A stretch of 46,911 nt of DNA from Thermomicrobiales bacterium (lineage in GTDB: Bacteria; Chloroflexota; Chloroflexia; Thermomicrobiales; CADCWN01), in the NCBI GenBank assembly GCA_030446685.1, contig JAUJMV010000013.1:95375-142285 (forward strand). Reading direction: 5' to 3'. A model generated the notes under the pieces. It was not told the DNA's origin. It saw only the letters and a list, made by a program, of their open reading frames with translations, and made no database searches. Below are positions 34,275 through 43,737 of the stretch, one piece after another; the first letter of the stretch is position 1, and each line of letters starts with the position of its first letter. The position numbers were made by a program, and so were the translations under genes.

Positions 34275-34373
34275 ATGCGCCGCACGCGTTACCCCATGCA
34301 CGTCAAGGGACAGTGCCGGTCCTGTAGCGACTGCGACGTGCCTGATTGGGTGGGCCACGACCATCAGCCGTAA
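34275..34373 (+). CDS. Possible 32-residue cysteine-rich peptide
   Basis: MRRTRYPMHVKGQCRSCSDC followed by DVPDWVGHDHQP. GGAGGGGGAGG lies directly before the ATG. Three Cys and two late His could bind a metal. Conservation is not testable here; it may be chance. Confidence 0.3.
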   Translation: MRRTRYPMHVKGQCRSCSDCDVPDWVGHDHQP

Positions 34374-34493
34374 CGGTCTTTCTCGGCTGCCTAGTTTGCG
34401 GCTGGTGAGCGCCTCCGTAACGCCTCCCCCTATTGATCGGCCTGTCCGTTGGTTAACTTGACCAAGGCTGCTGTACACGCTGCCCCAAGACTC

Positions 34494-34522
34494 TTGACAG
34501 GTGGGCGGCTTAGGTATACGAT
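34494..34522 (+). promoter_or_regulatory. Promoter of the iclR gene
   Basis: A consensus -35 TTGACA (34494-34499), 17-base spacer and -10 TACGAT (34517-34522); start of transcription would be near 34530. The preceding 34374-34493 has no gene. Confidence 0.65.
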
Positions 34523-34545
34523 GAAGTCACGCGAGTAGAACTGAA

Positions 34546-34560
34546 TTCCACATCGTGGAA
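34546..34560 (+). promoter_or_regulatory. Palindromic operator, probably for IclR
   Basis: TTCCAC-ATC-GTGGAA, a perfect 6-bp inverted repeat with 3-base spacer, 16-30 bases downstream of the predicted start of transcription and 22 before the iclR start codon. TGGAA/TTCCA half-sites fit known IclR-type operators, so autoregulation is likely. Confidence 0.6.
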
Positions 34561-34582
34561 ACGTCGTGGGGCGGGTGGCGCG

Positions 34583-35365
34583 ATGGCGCAGGCCGTAGAT
34601 CGCACCCTCGATATTCTGGAAGCGCTAGCCCAGGCGCACGACGATGTGAGCCTGTCGCGGTTGGGTGCTCGAGTCGGGTTGCCGCTGGGCACCCTGCATC
34701 GGCTGCTCGCCACGCTCATCAGGCGTGGATATGCAGCCCAGAACCCCGAGACGCAGTGCTACGGACCCGGCCCGAAACTGCTTGAAGTCGCTTCCTGGGC
34801 GGCGCGGAGCGAGCGATTCAATCTTCGGCGCATCGCCAGGCCCTATCTGCAGCAACTCACCTTAGCGACCCGCGAGACGAGCAACCTCGCCATCGCCCAG
34901 GATGGCGATACGGTCTATGTCGATCAGGTGGCGAGCCCCCGGCTCGTGCGCATGTTCACCGAGATCGGACAGCGCGCCCCGGTCTACTGCACCGGCACGG
35001 GCAAGGCCATCCTGTCGGGGTGCAGTGCGGCAGAACTGGAGGGCTACCTCGCGACGGCGCGCTTCGAACGCTGGACCCCGAACACGATCACCGATCCGCA
35101 GGACTTGCGGGCGGAGATCGACCGCGCGCGCCTGTGCGGTTTCGCCGTCGACAACGAGGAGCGTGAAGCCGGCGTACGCTGCGTCGCCGCCCCGATCTTC
35201 AATGGCACCGGGGCCTGCATCGCCGCGATCAGCATCTCCGGGCCCACGACGCGCCTGGACCTTGCAGACCTGGCCGACCTCGGCCACTTGGTGCGCCACG
35301 CGGCGGAGCGGTGCAGCGCGGATCTCGGGCATGGCGTGATGGTCACGAGGGCGATCGCTCAGTAG
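34583..35365 (+). CDS. IclR-family transcriptional regulator
   Basis: 260 residues. The N-terminal winged helix is MAQAVDRTLDILEALAQAHD, SLSRLGARVGLPLGTLHRLL and RRGYAAQNPETQCYGPGPKL. The effector domain has RPYLQQLTLATRETSNLAIAQDG, VYVDQVASPRLVRMFTEIGQ, VYCTGTGKAILSG and the C-terminal IDRARLCGFAVDNEEREAGV, RCVAAPIFNGTGACIAAISISG, all typical. It presumably represses or activates the downstream importer and dehydratase genes in response to a small organic acid. It lies 135 bases upstream of the permease gene in the same direction, with its own promoter and a palindrome at its 5' end. Confidence 0.93.
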   Translation: MAQAVDRTLDILEALAQAHDDVSLSRLGARVGLPLGTLHRLLATLIRRGYAAQNPETQCYGPGPKLLEVASWAARSERFNLRRIARPYLQQLTLATRETSNLAIAQDGDTVYVDQVASPRLVRMFTEIGQRAPVYCTGTGKAILSGCSAAELEGYLATARFERWTPNTITDPQDLRAEIDRARLCGFAVDNEEREAGVRCVAAPIFNGTGACIAAISISGPTTRLDLADLADLGHLVRHAAERCSADLGHGVMVTRAIAQ

Positions 35366-35500
35366 TCGGCGCGGCGCGAGCCCGGCCCGCGTTTGCCGCG
35401 CATCGTCGGTTCTAGTCCGCCACGCCACCAGTCCGCCGAGGACTAATCACGCGCTCCGCGGTCATCCCCCACGGTCGGCGGCAGACGCTGGAGGAACGTG

Positions 35501-36448
35501 ATGCGCGAGTACATCCTGCGCCGGGTCGTCAGCATGGTCCCCGTGCTGCTGATCGTCAGCGTGATCTCGTTCGGGCTGCTCTACGTCCTGCCGGGCGACC
35601 CCGCGATCGCGATCCTCGGCGAGGAACTTGGCACGCCGGAGACCTATCAGGCCCTCCGGGAGGAGTTGGGCCTGAACGATCCCCTGTGGGTGCAGTACGG
35701 CAACTGGCTCGGGCGCGTCGTGCGCGGCGATTTCGGCACCTCCATCCGGACGCAGGAGCCGGTGGCGACGGTGCTTCTGCGCCGCGCGCCGATCAGCCTC
35801 TACGTCGGGGCGGCGGGCTTGCTGGTCGGCGTGCTGATCGGGCTGCCGGCGGCGCTCATCTCGGCGTTACGGCCCGGGAGTCGGCTCGACGTCAGCGTGT
35901 CGATGCTGGCCCTGGGGGGCATCGCGCTCCCGAGCTTCTGGCAGGCGCTCCTCTTCGTGTACCTGTTCGCCGTGTTATTGCGCTGGCTGCCGCCAAGCGG
36001 GTATACGCCGCCCCTGACCGATCCCTGGCTGAGTTTCAAGATGCTGCTCATGCCGGCGGTCGTGCTGGGGACGCACTCGGCCGCGGTGATCATGCGGCAG
36101 GGCCGCTCGGCGTTGCTCGAAGTGCTGGGGCAGGACTACATCGCCACGGCGCGGGCCAAGGGGCTGGCCGAGCGCCGCGTGGTCGCCCTGCACGCGCTCA
36201 AGAACGCGCTGATCCCCATCATTACCATCCTCGGCCTGCAGATCGGCGGGCTGGTCTCGGGCGCGGCGATCGTCGAGACGGTCTTCGCCATCCCCGGCGT
36301 GGGCCGCGCGGCGGTCGACGCGATCTTTTTCCGCGACTACCCGGTCCTGCAGGGGGCCGTCCTGATGCTGACCTTGGCGGTGCTGATCGCCAACCTGCTG
36401 ACCGACCTCGCCTACGGCTACGTCGACCCGCGGATCCGTTACGGTTGA
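35501..36448 (+). CDS. ABC transporter permease, DppB/OppB type
   Basis: 315 residues, inner-membrane channel subunit of a peptide/nickel-family importer. MREYILRRVVSMVPVLLIVS is the standard first helix; LLYVLPGDPAIAILGEELGT, then the TMD (LYVGAAGLLVGVLIGLPAAL, FWQALLFVYLFAVLLRWLPP) and the EAA-loop ATARAKGLAERRVVALHALK that contacts the ATPase, ending DLAYGYVDPRIRYG. GGAGGAACGTG precedes ATG 35501 (an upstream GTG at 35498 is less good). Together with the next two genes it forms a binding-protein-dependent importer; context suggests sugar acids or tartrate, not peptides. Confidence 0.94.
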   Translation: MREYILRRVVSMVPVLLIVSVISFGLLYVLPGDPAIAILGEELGTPETYQALREELGLNDPLWVQYGNWLGRVVRGDFGTSIRTQEPVATVLLRRAPISLYVGAAGLLVGVLIGLPAALISALRPGSRLDVSVSMLALGGIALPSFWQALLFVYLFAVLLRWLPPSGYTPPLTDPWLSFKMLLMPAVVLGTHSAAVIMRQGRSALLEVLGQDYIATARAKGLAERRVVALHALKNALIPIITILGLQIGGLVSGAAIVETVFAIPGVGRAAVDAIFFRDYPVLQGAVLMLTLAVLIANLLTDLAYGYVDPRIRYG

Positions 36449-36527
36449 GCGACCGACGCGACGCCGGCGAGCCTGGCGCGCCAAGCCGACACCGGAAGCC
36501 GCCCGATACCTGGAGAGGATGGCCGCG

Positions 36528-37466
36528 ATGGGCACCAAGCATCTGTCGGGACCACCCGCGCGCGGGGCGGCCGCGCCGGCCCTGACCCGGACCGGCCCTG
36601 TCACGCCGGGGCGGCCGCACCGGCTGCTGCGCTTCTCGCGGCAGGTGCTCGCGACACGGCTGGTCGGCATGGGGCTCGTCATCACCGCGATTGTCATCAT
36701 CTGCGCGGTCTTCGCCGACGTGCTCGCGCCGTACAACCCGAACGCGCAGGACTACCTGGCGTTGACGCAGCCGCCCTCGCGGGCCCATCCCCTGGGCACC
36801 GACGACCTGGGGCGCGATGTCCTGTCGCGCGTGATCTACGCATCGCGGGTCTCGCTGCAGGTGGGCCTGATCGCGGTCGGGATCGCGGTCAGCCTCGGCG
36901 TGACCATGGGGCTCCTGTCGGGCTACCTGGGGGGCTGGCCCGACACGGTGATCATGCGCTTCGTCGATGCGGTCCAGGCCTTCCCGGGGCTGATCCTGGC
37001 GCTGGCGATCACGGCGGCACTCGGCCCGAGCATCGGGAACGCGATGATCGCGATCGGCTTCGTCTCGACGCCGGCGATCGCCCGGCTCATGCGGGGCCAG
37101 ACCCTGTCGATCCGCGAGCGCGAATACGTCGAGGCGGCGCGCGTGCTGGGGGCCTCGCCCCCGGCGATCATGGCCCGACACATCTGGCCGAATACGACCG
37201 CGCCGATTATCGTGCAGGCCACGCTCCTGGTGGCGAGCGCGATCGTGACCGAGGCGTCACTCTCTTTCCTGGGTGTGGGGGTACGGCCGCCGACCCCGAG
37301 CTGGGGGGGCATGTTGCGGACGGGGTCGCAGTATCTTGAGGTGGCGCCGTGGATGGCCTTCGCGCCGGGGGGCGCGATCTTCCTGACGGTGCTGGCCTTC
37401 AATTTCGTGGGCGACGGCTTGCGGCGGGCGCTCGACCCGCGCCTGAGCGGGCGGCGGTCGGGCTGA
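36528..37466 (+). CDS. ABC transporter permease, DppC/OppC type
   Basis: About 312 residues. First membrane segment LVGMGLVITAIVIICAVFAD, then LAPYNPNAQDYLALTQPPSR and HPLGTDDLGRDVLSRVIYAS, a DppC hallmark, and the EAA loop YVEAARVLGASPPAIMARHI. C-terminus: TPSWGGMLRTGSQYLEVAPW and NFVGDGLRRALDPRLSGRR. ATG 36528 is placed 11 bases after GGAG; ATG 36519 is too close to it. It pairs with the DppB-like permease. No DppD/DppF ATPase gene follows. Confidence 0.93.
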   Translation: MGTKHLSGPPARGAAAPALTRTGPVTPGRPHRLLRFSRQVLATRLVGMGLVITAIVIICAVFADVLAPYNPNAQDYLALTQPPSRAHPLGTDDLGRDVLSRVIYASRVSLQVGLIAVGIAVSLGVTMGLLSGYLGGWPDTVIMRFVDAVQAFPGLILALAITAALGPSIGNAMIAIGFVSTPAIARLMRGQTLSIREREYVEAARVLGASPPAIMARHIWPNTTAPIIVQATLLVASAIVTEASLSFLGVGVRPPTPSWGGMLRTGSQYLEVAPWMAFAPGGAIFLTVLAFNFVGDGLRRALDPRLSGRRSG

Positions 37467-37568
37467 CCGTCGCCCATGTTCCTGGGGCACCCCCAGGGCA
37501 AGGGAGGGATACCGATGGCCAAGCCCGGAAGGATGGCGGGGACACATCCAGAGAAAGGGAGGGTACCG

Positions 37569-39289
37569 ATGGTCATGTCCGAGAGGACGACACGGCGAGC
37601 GTTTGTGGCCGGGCTGGGTGGCCTCGCGGCGGCGGGCCTGCTCGCCGCCTGCGGTGGCGCGGCGGCCACCCCGACAACGGGTCAGGCGGCCCCGACGGCG
37701 GCGGGCGCCGGGGTCGCCCCGAACGCCCCGGTGCTAATCCCGCCCACCGCCCCGCCGGCACCGCCGACGACGGCGGCGGCCATCACGCCCACGACCGCGC
37801 CAACCACGCCGGCGGCGGTGAATCGCGGCGGGCAGTTGCGCATCATGCAGATCAACGACTTCGTCTCGATGGACCCGATCCATGCCAGTGGCCCGACCGC
37901 GAGCGCCTGCTACGATGGGCTGCTCGCCTGGCGACCAAACGCGCAGGGCCAGTACGCGGTCCAGCCGATGCTGGCGCAATCGTGGGAAACCAGCGGCAAC
38001 CGCGTCATCTTCAAGCTGCGCCCAGGCGTCAAGTTCCACGACGGGTCGGACCTCAACGCCGACGCGGTCGTGTGGAACATCAAGCGGATGGTGCAGAACC
38101 CGAAGAGTTTCGCCGCCACGACCCTGGCGGCGGTGGACAAAGCAAACCCGGCGCAGGCCATCGACCCGCTGACAGTCCAGGTGAACCTCACGCAGCCGAG
38201 CGCGGCGGTGCTGACCTCGCTGAGCGACGCGAACGACAATGCGTTGATCGTGTCGAAGAAGGCCGCCGACGACAAGGGCGAGGAGTCGCTCAAGACCGTC
38301 CCGGTTGGCACCGGCCCGTACAAGTTCGTCAGCTTTAACTCGGGCGATAAGCTGGTGGTGGCCAAGAACGAGGACTACTGGCAGATGGGGGGCGACGGGA
38401 AGCCGCTGCCCTACACCCAGGGGATCACCTACCGGGTGATCGTCGAGTCGACCACCCAGTTCAACGAGATGCGCGCCGGCACGGCCGACCTGATGACCAA
38501 CGTCCGGGGGCGGGATGTCCCCGCCGCCAAGCAAATCGCCGATGCGCGCTACATCGCATCGTCGTACAACGGCGTCAAGCGGCAGTACTTCTTCAACGCG
38601 CTGAAGCCCCCATTCAAGGACAACCTGAAGCTGCGCCAGGCCGTGCACCATGCGATCGATCGTGAGTCGATGGCGAAAGCGCTGGGTAGCGGGCTGGGCA
38701 TCGTCCTGCCATACGAACTCGTGCCGGGGCAGATCGGCTACAGCGACAAGGTACCCTTTTACGAGTTCGACCTCGACAAGGCGCGGGCACTCCTCAAGGA
38801 GGCGGGCGTATCGACGCCGCTGGAGGTGCGGCTGACGGTCCACAGCCGTGAAGTCGACCAGCAGCAGGCGCAACTGATCCAGGCGATGCTCGACAAGGTG
38901 GGCATCAAGATCAACATCGATGTCGTCGAGCGGACGGCATGGGGCGAGAAGGTGCGGCTCAATAACGACTTCGAGATGGCGACCCGCCAGACGGGGGTGA
39001 GCATCGACCCGACCGACCAGCTCCTGGTGACCTGGGCCGAGGGGGTAACTCAGCCTACCACCGCGCGCAGGTGCCCGGACTACTCGACACGCTCAGGCAG
39101 GCCGACGCGGAGTACGACCAGGACAAGCGGCAGGAACTCTTCGTCAAGGCCCAGACCCTGATGCACGAATCGGCCTGGTTCGGCTACATGTGGTTCGAGC
39201 AGGGGAACTTCCTGGTCCACAAGCGCATCCAGAACTTCCCGCCTATCTGGGGTTCGAACCGCGAAGCGGAGTGGTGGATCAACGGCTAG
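37569..39289 (+). CDS. ABC substrate-binding lipoprotein, family 5, one frameshift
   Basis: Periplasm-facing (cell-wall side) binding protein of the peptide/nickel family. The N-terminus has twin Arg (TTRRAF, residues 7-12) and a lipobox LLAACGG with lipidated Cys about 28, followed by a Pro/Thr/Ala linker. Core: RGGQLRIMQINDFVSMDPIH, YDGLLAWRPNAQGQYAVQPM, IFKLRPGVKFHDGSDLNADA, VGTGPYKFVSFNSGDKLVVA, RQAVHHAIDRESMAKALGSG, DLDKARALLKEAG. A one-base loss in the G-run near 39045 (AEGG...NSAYHRAQVPGLLDTL) shifts the last 75 residues, ending EAEWWING. A duplicate initiation region exists at 37515 (RBS and ATG). Substrate may be a carboxylate. Confidence 0.9.
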
Positions 39290-39354
39290 ACCCGGCGGTT
39301 GGCGGCCGCGCGCCCGGAACGGTGAGCGTTGAGGCATGCGGACGAGAGGGGAAC

Positions 39355-40441
39355 ATGAAGATCACGGCCATCACCACCGAGGAGTACAAGTGGCCGCGGC
39401 ACAAGCCGATCTCGAACGGGCTGCACACCTACACCCACTCGGGCCTGGCGCTGGTCAAGATCGAGACCGATGAGGGGCTCACCGGCATCGGGCTCGGCGG
39501 GGGCGGTGGCATCGGCCGGGCGACGGTCGAGCGGCTGAAGGGGACCTGATCGGCGAGGACCCGATCGACGTGGAGCGGCTGTGGCACACGATGTGGGTGC
39601 CGAAGCTGCTCGGCCGGCGCGGGCTGACGACGCGCGCGATCAGCGCGATCGACATCGGGCTGTGGGACATCCGCGCGAAGCGCGCTGGCCTGCCGCTCTA
39701 CAAGCTGCTCGGCGGCTTCCGCGACCGCGTCCCGACCTACATCGCCGGCGGCTACTACGAGGAGGGCAAGGGCCTCAAGGAGCTGCAGCGGGAGATGGTC
39801 GAGAACGTCGAGCTGGGGGCGCGGGCGGTCAAGATGAAGGTCGGGGCGGTCGCGATGGCGGAGGATGTCGCGCGGGTCCGGGCGGTGCGCGAGGCGATCG
39901 GCCCGGACGTGAAGCTGCTGGTGGACGCCAACTGCGCCTACCGCGCCTACCAGGCGGTCCAGTTCGCCCGACGGATCGAGGAGTACGACCCGTTCTGGTT
40001 CGAGGAGCCGCTCGCGCCCGACGACCTGGAGGGCACCGCCGCCTGGTCGAGGCGACGACGATCCCGATCGCCACCGGCGAGAACGAGTACACCCGCTACG
40101 GCTTCCGCGACCTGATCGAGCGCGGCGGCGTGGCGATCCTCAACGCCGACGCGAAGGTGCTGGGCGGGGTGACCGAGTTCATGAAGGTGGTGGCGCTGGC
40201 CCAGGCGCGCGACCTCGACATCGCGCCGCACGGCTCGCAGGACATCCACGTCCACCTGGTCGCGGCGATCGCCAACGGGCTGATCCTGGAGTTCTACCGC
40301 GACACGGTCGACCCGATGTGGGGCCGGATCTACCGCCACACCCTGCGCCTCAACGACGACGGCACCGTCAGCCTGCCCGACGTGCCCGGCATCGGCGCCG
40401 ACCCCAACTACGAGGCCCTGGCGCCCTACCGCGTGGCGTGA
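39355..40441 (+). CDS. Mandelate racemase/muconate lactonizing-type (enolase superfamily) dehydratase, two frameshifts
   Basis: Starts MKITAITTEEYKWPRHKPIS (GAGAGGGGAAC upstream). The barrel has the superfamily residues: VKMKVG (Lys-x-Lys bases), VKLLVDANCAYRAYQAVQ (metal Asp), WFEEPLAPDD (metal Glu), ATGENEYTRYGFRDL (metal Glu), LNADAKVLGGVTEFMKVVAL and DIAPHGSQDIHVHLVA (catalytic His). Two one-base losses, near 39545 (GGGG before ACC) and near 40045, split it; all text before, between and after fits the family. Sequence resembles sugar-acid dehydratases. Exact substrate is not inferable; it is paired with a tartrate dehydratase. Confidence 0.87.
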
Positions 40442-40601
40442 AAGGAGCGCGCGGGAGCATCGCCGCAAGCCGATGCTCCCCGTCGCCCCGCCTGGGCGTC
40501 TGACACAGGGGTGCTGCGTGCCCTCCCGATCGGGCACGTGCCTCCGGTGCTCTCACGTCGTGGCCTCGCCTCGTCCATCTACAAAGGAGTGCACCGCGCG
40601 G

Positions 40602-41770
40602 ATGGTGAGGATCATCGACATTCGGGAAACCACCGCCTCGATGCGGGCCGATATCAGCAACGCCTACGTCAACTTCAGCGAGATGACGACCTCCGTTGTC
40701 GCCGTCGTGACCGATGTCGTGCGCGACGGGCGGCGCGTCGTGGGGTACGGGTTCAACTCGAATGGCCGCTACGCTGTCGGTGGCCTGTTGCGCGAGCGCT
40801 TCATCCCCCGGATCCGGCACGCCGCGCCGGAGGACTTGCTGGACGAGACCGGCGCCAACCTCGACCCGCACCGGATTTGGGCGGTCATGATGACGGGCGA
40901 GAAACCCGGCGGGCACGGGGAGCGGGCGGTCGCGGTCGGCACGCTCGACATGGCGCTCTGGGACGTGGTGGCGAAGATCGCCGGGCGCCCGCTCCACCGC
41001 CTCCTGGCCGAGCGGTACCGCGGCGGGCTGGCAGATGAGCGCGTCTTCGTCTACGCTGCGGGCGGGTACTTCCAGCCCGGCAAGGGGCTCGCCGCGCTCC
41101 AAGAGGAGATGCGCCGCTATCACGATCTCGGGTACACCGCGGTGAAGATGAAGATCGGCGGCGCCCCGCTGGCGGATGACCTCGCGCGAATCGAGGCGGT
41201 GCTCGCGATCGTCGGCGACGGCCAGGCGCTGGCGGTCGACGCGAACGGGCGGTTCGACCGCGACACGGCACTGGCGTACGCCGAGGCCCTCGCGCCCTAC
41301 AACCTGCGCTGGTATGAGGAGGCGGGCGACCCCTCGACTACGACCTCCAGTCGGCAGTGGCGGCGGCGTACGCGCCACCCCTGGCGACCGGCGAGAACCT
41401 CTTCTCGCTGCCGGACGCGCGCAACCTCATCCGTTATGGCGGGTTACGCGCCGATCGCGATATCCTCCAATTCAACCCGGTCCTCAGCTACGGCCTGGTC
41501 GAATACCTGCGCATCCTGGACATGCTCCGCGCGCACGAGTGGTCGACCCGGCGCTGCATCCCGCACGGTGGCCACCAGATGGCCCTGAACCTCGCCGCCG
41601 GACTCGGGCTCGGGGGGAATGAATCGTACCCCGGCGTCTTCCAGCCGTTCGGCGGCTTCGCGGACGGCATCCCGGTCGAGGATGGCTACGTCCGGCTCGC
41701 CGAGACGCCCGGCATCGGCTTCGAGCAGAAGGCGGAACTCTACGCCGTGCTTCGCGCGGTGGCGGCATAA
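40602..41770 (+). CDS. tarD: D(-)-tartrate dehydratase, one frameshift
   Basis: Dehydrates D-tartrate to oxaloacetate in characterised enzymes (Mg-dependent, enolase superfamily). Text matches the family over its length: MVRIIDIRETTASMRADISN, VVTDVVRDGRRVVGYGFNSN, GENLDPHRIW-like GANLDPHRIWAVMMTGEKPG, RPLHRLLAERYRGGLADERV, GYTAVKMKIGGAPLADDLAR, LAVDANGRFDRDTALAYAEA, WYEEAGDP, ATGENLFSLPDARNLIRYGG, CIPHGGHQMALNLAAGLGLG and NESYPGVFQPFGGFADGIPV. A C is missing from the run near 41330 (GGC GAC CCC then CTC GAC), which restores the frame exactly, so this is an assembly or sequencing error. AAAGGAG lies 12 bases before the ATG. Confidence 0.93.
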
Positions 41771-42127
41771 GCCGGTGCTGCAGCCCCCAGGCTGGACGGA
41801 GCGTCTCATCCTACTATCCGCTACGCCTGACCGGTATGCCCCACGAGAACGTGCTAACGCACGTCGGATGGCGTGCATTGGCAGCACACGGGTCTACCGC
41901 GCGGGGTGATTCGAGTGGGCGCGCTTCGAGTTCCACCCGGAGCACCCCGCGCCCTACACTGTGCAGCTGGGCCAGTTCGGTCGCCACATCCTCGCCGAGC
42001 CCGGGGCCGGCCACTGAGTGGCGGGCACCCTGCGGTCCCCGGTCAGGGGCACCGCCAGACTGCGGGCGGGGACCGTTCTGGGCGTCCAGGGGCCGTGGCG
42101 CTCAGCCGCGACGTCGTCGCCACCCGC
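41771..42127. other. Gap with one possible coding remnant
   Basis: No whole gene. The plus-strand stretch 41913-42017 reads WARFEFHPEHPAPYTVQLGQ then FGRHILAEPGAGH and a stop, which has protein-like composition and may be the tail of a lost gene. The rest, to the dehydrogenase stop at 42128, shows nothing. Confidence 0.35.
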
Positions 42128-43114
42128 TCACGCGTCGCGTGACGCTCGGAGTTCGGGGATGACCCAGCAGGGCGGCTCCCCGCGCGCCACGCGTGCGATA
42201 TTCGCATAGGCGTTGCCGAACCGGCGCGGCCAGCTCTCCCAGGTCGGCCCCGCCGTGTGCGGCGTGAGCACGACGCTATCGAGCGTCAGCAGCGGATGGT
42301 CGGCCGGCGGCGGCTCCCGGCCGAGGACATCCAGCCCGGCGCCCAGCAGCCGCCCCGCCCGTAGCGCCTCCGCCAGCGCCGTCTCGTCCACCAGTTCACC
42401 CCGCGCGGTGTTGATCAGCACCGCCCCCGGCCGCAGCCGCGCGAGCGCCCGCGCATCGATGATATTGTGGGTTCCGTGCAGCAGCGGCAAATGGAGACTG
42501 AGCACATCGGCGCTCTCCAGCAGCAGCTCGAATGGCAGGAACGTCGCTCCCAGCGCCGCCTCCTCCGCGGCGGGGAGCCGGCGGACGTCGTGGTAGCGGA
42601 GGTCGACGCCGAAGCCCGCCAGCCGCCGCGCGACGGACCGGCCGATCCGCCCCATCCCGAGCAGCCCGACCCGTTTGCCGCCGAGCTCGTGGTAGCGCAC
42701 GTCGCCGCGGGCCCCCGCGCGCCACTCGCCCCGGCGCACCGCGCGGTCGAGCTGGGCCAGCCGACGGTAGACGGCCAGCATCAGCAGGATGGCGTGCTCG
42801 GCGACGGCGTCCGCATTGGCCCCCCCGTTGGTCGCCACGGGCACCCCGCGCTCGCGCGCCCGCTCGATCGGGAAGCGGTCGTAGCCAGCGCTGAGGAGCT
42901 GGATGAGACGGAGGTGGGTGGTCGCCACCCATGCCGCATCGGGCAGGGGGCCGACGAAGCCGAGCAAGTATTCGACCGGGGTGAGGGCGGCGGCGAGCGC
43001 CGCGGGCGTCGTGGCGGGGTCGGCGACGGCGAGCGTGAAGCCGGCGGGGAGGAGCTCCTCGGCGATGGCGAGGACGTCGGGCGCGGGGCGGGGGTAGAGG
43101 AGGATGTAGGGCAT
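42128..43114 (-). CDS. NAD-dependent D-isomer-specific 2-hydroxyacid dehydrogenase
   Basis: 328 residues; reduces 2-keto acids or oxidises D-2-hydroxy acids with NAD(P). MPYILLYPRPAPDVLAIAEE starts at 43114 (AGGAGG upstream). Motifs: LIQLLSAGYDRFPI and ATNGGANADAVAEHAILLML (substrate site), GKRVGLLGMGRIGRSVARRL (Rossmann G-x-G-x-x-G), LINTARGELVDETAL with catalytic Arg, LDVLGREPPPADHPLL with catalytic Glu and LTPHTAGPTWESW with catalytic His. Convergent with tarD, so possibly part of the same hydroxyacid metabolism; substrate is open (phosphoglycerate, glyoxylate or hydroxypyruvate types share this pattern). Confidence 0.92.
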   Translation of the reverse strand: MPYILLYPRPAPDVLAIAEELLPAGFTLAVADPATTPAALAAALTPVEYLLGFVGPLPDAAWVATTHLRLIQLLSAGYDRFPIERARERGVPVATNGGANADAVAEHAILLMLAVYRRLAQLDRAVRRGEWRAGARGDVRYHELGGKRVGLLGMGRIGRSVARRLAGFGVDLRYHDVRRLPAAEEAALGATFLPFELLLESADVLSLHLPLLHGTHNIIDARALARLRPGAVLINTARGELVDETALAEALRAGRLLGAGLDVLGREPPPADHPLLTLDSVVLTPHTAGPTWESWPRRFGNAYANIARVARGEPPCWVIPELRASRDA

Positions 43115-43308
43115 TGGGCGTGGCCTCCTGGTACGTGTAGGCGGAAGGCGTTGGCGCCGCCGGCACGCCCCGGCGGTCCCACCCTGGCGGCCGGCCCCCA
43201 TCATCGCCGATCGCGGTCTGGGACACAATCGGCCCCGGCACCCTGGCGAGGCGATTGCCTCCTCTTCTTGGACCATGGTGTCGGTGGGGCATCGAGCCGG
43301 TCAGGACT

Positions 43309-43476
43309 GCGCCCGGACACGACCTCCGAGACGTATGGGGGTAACGTCGCTGTCCGGTGCGGCGCGGCCGATTACCGCGATAGCACGCACCCTTTCGTCC
43401 TCGGTGACCCGCTCGTAGGGGAGAGCGGGGGACAACGGTGTGACCCACCGGCGCGGCGGAGGTCGTGTCCGGGCGC
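43309..43476. repeat. 168-bp MITE-like repeat, copy 2
   Basis: GCGCCCGGACACGACCTCCG (43309-43328) and its exact reverse complement (43457-43476). Same ends and length class as 28540-28708. The rest of 43115-43737 has no gene I can support. Confidence 0.6.
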
Positions 43477-43737
43477 GCGTATCTACCTACGCCCTCCGCC
43501 CCCGTCGCTCAGCACTCATCGCGTCGCAGTGCCAGGATTCAGCCGCCCCGACACGCACCGTCTGCGGCTGTTCCGCGCCGCCACTCGCCGCTGGAGCGCC
43601 AGAGGGTGGCAGCAGAACGGCCGGTGCGATCAGCGGCAGCAGTGCCCGGCGGGGCCACGCCAGCGTATCCCGCACCAGCTTTCCTCGCCCCTGTCTTCCT
43701 CACCTGCGACGCTCCAGACAGCGGGGGCCCAGGGCCG

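Noticed and set aside
43487..43675. Minus-strand 62-residue frame with a hydrophobic N-terminus, signal-peptide-like
   Set aside because: No ribosome site and no continuation; the tail is Arg-rich shadow-like sequence. Too weak to call.
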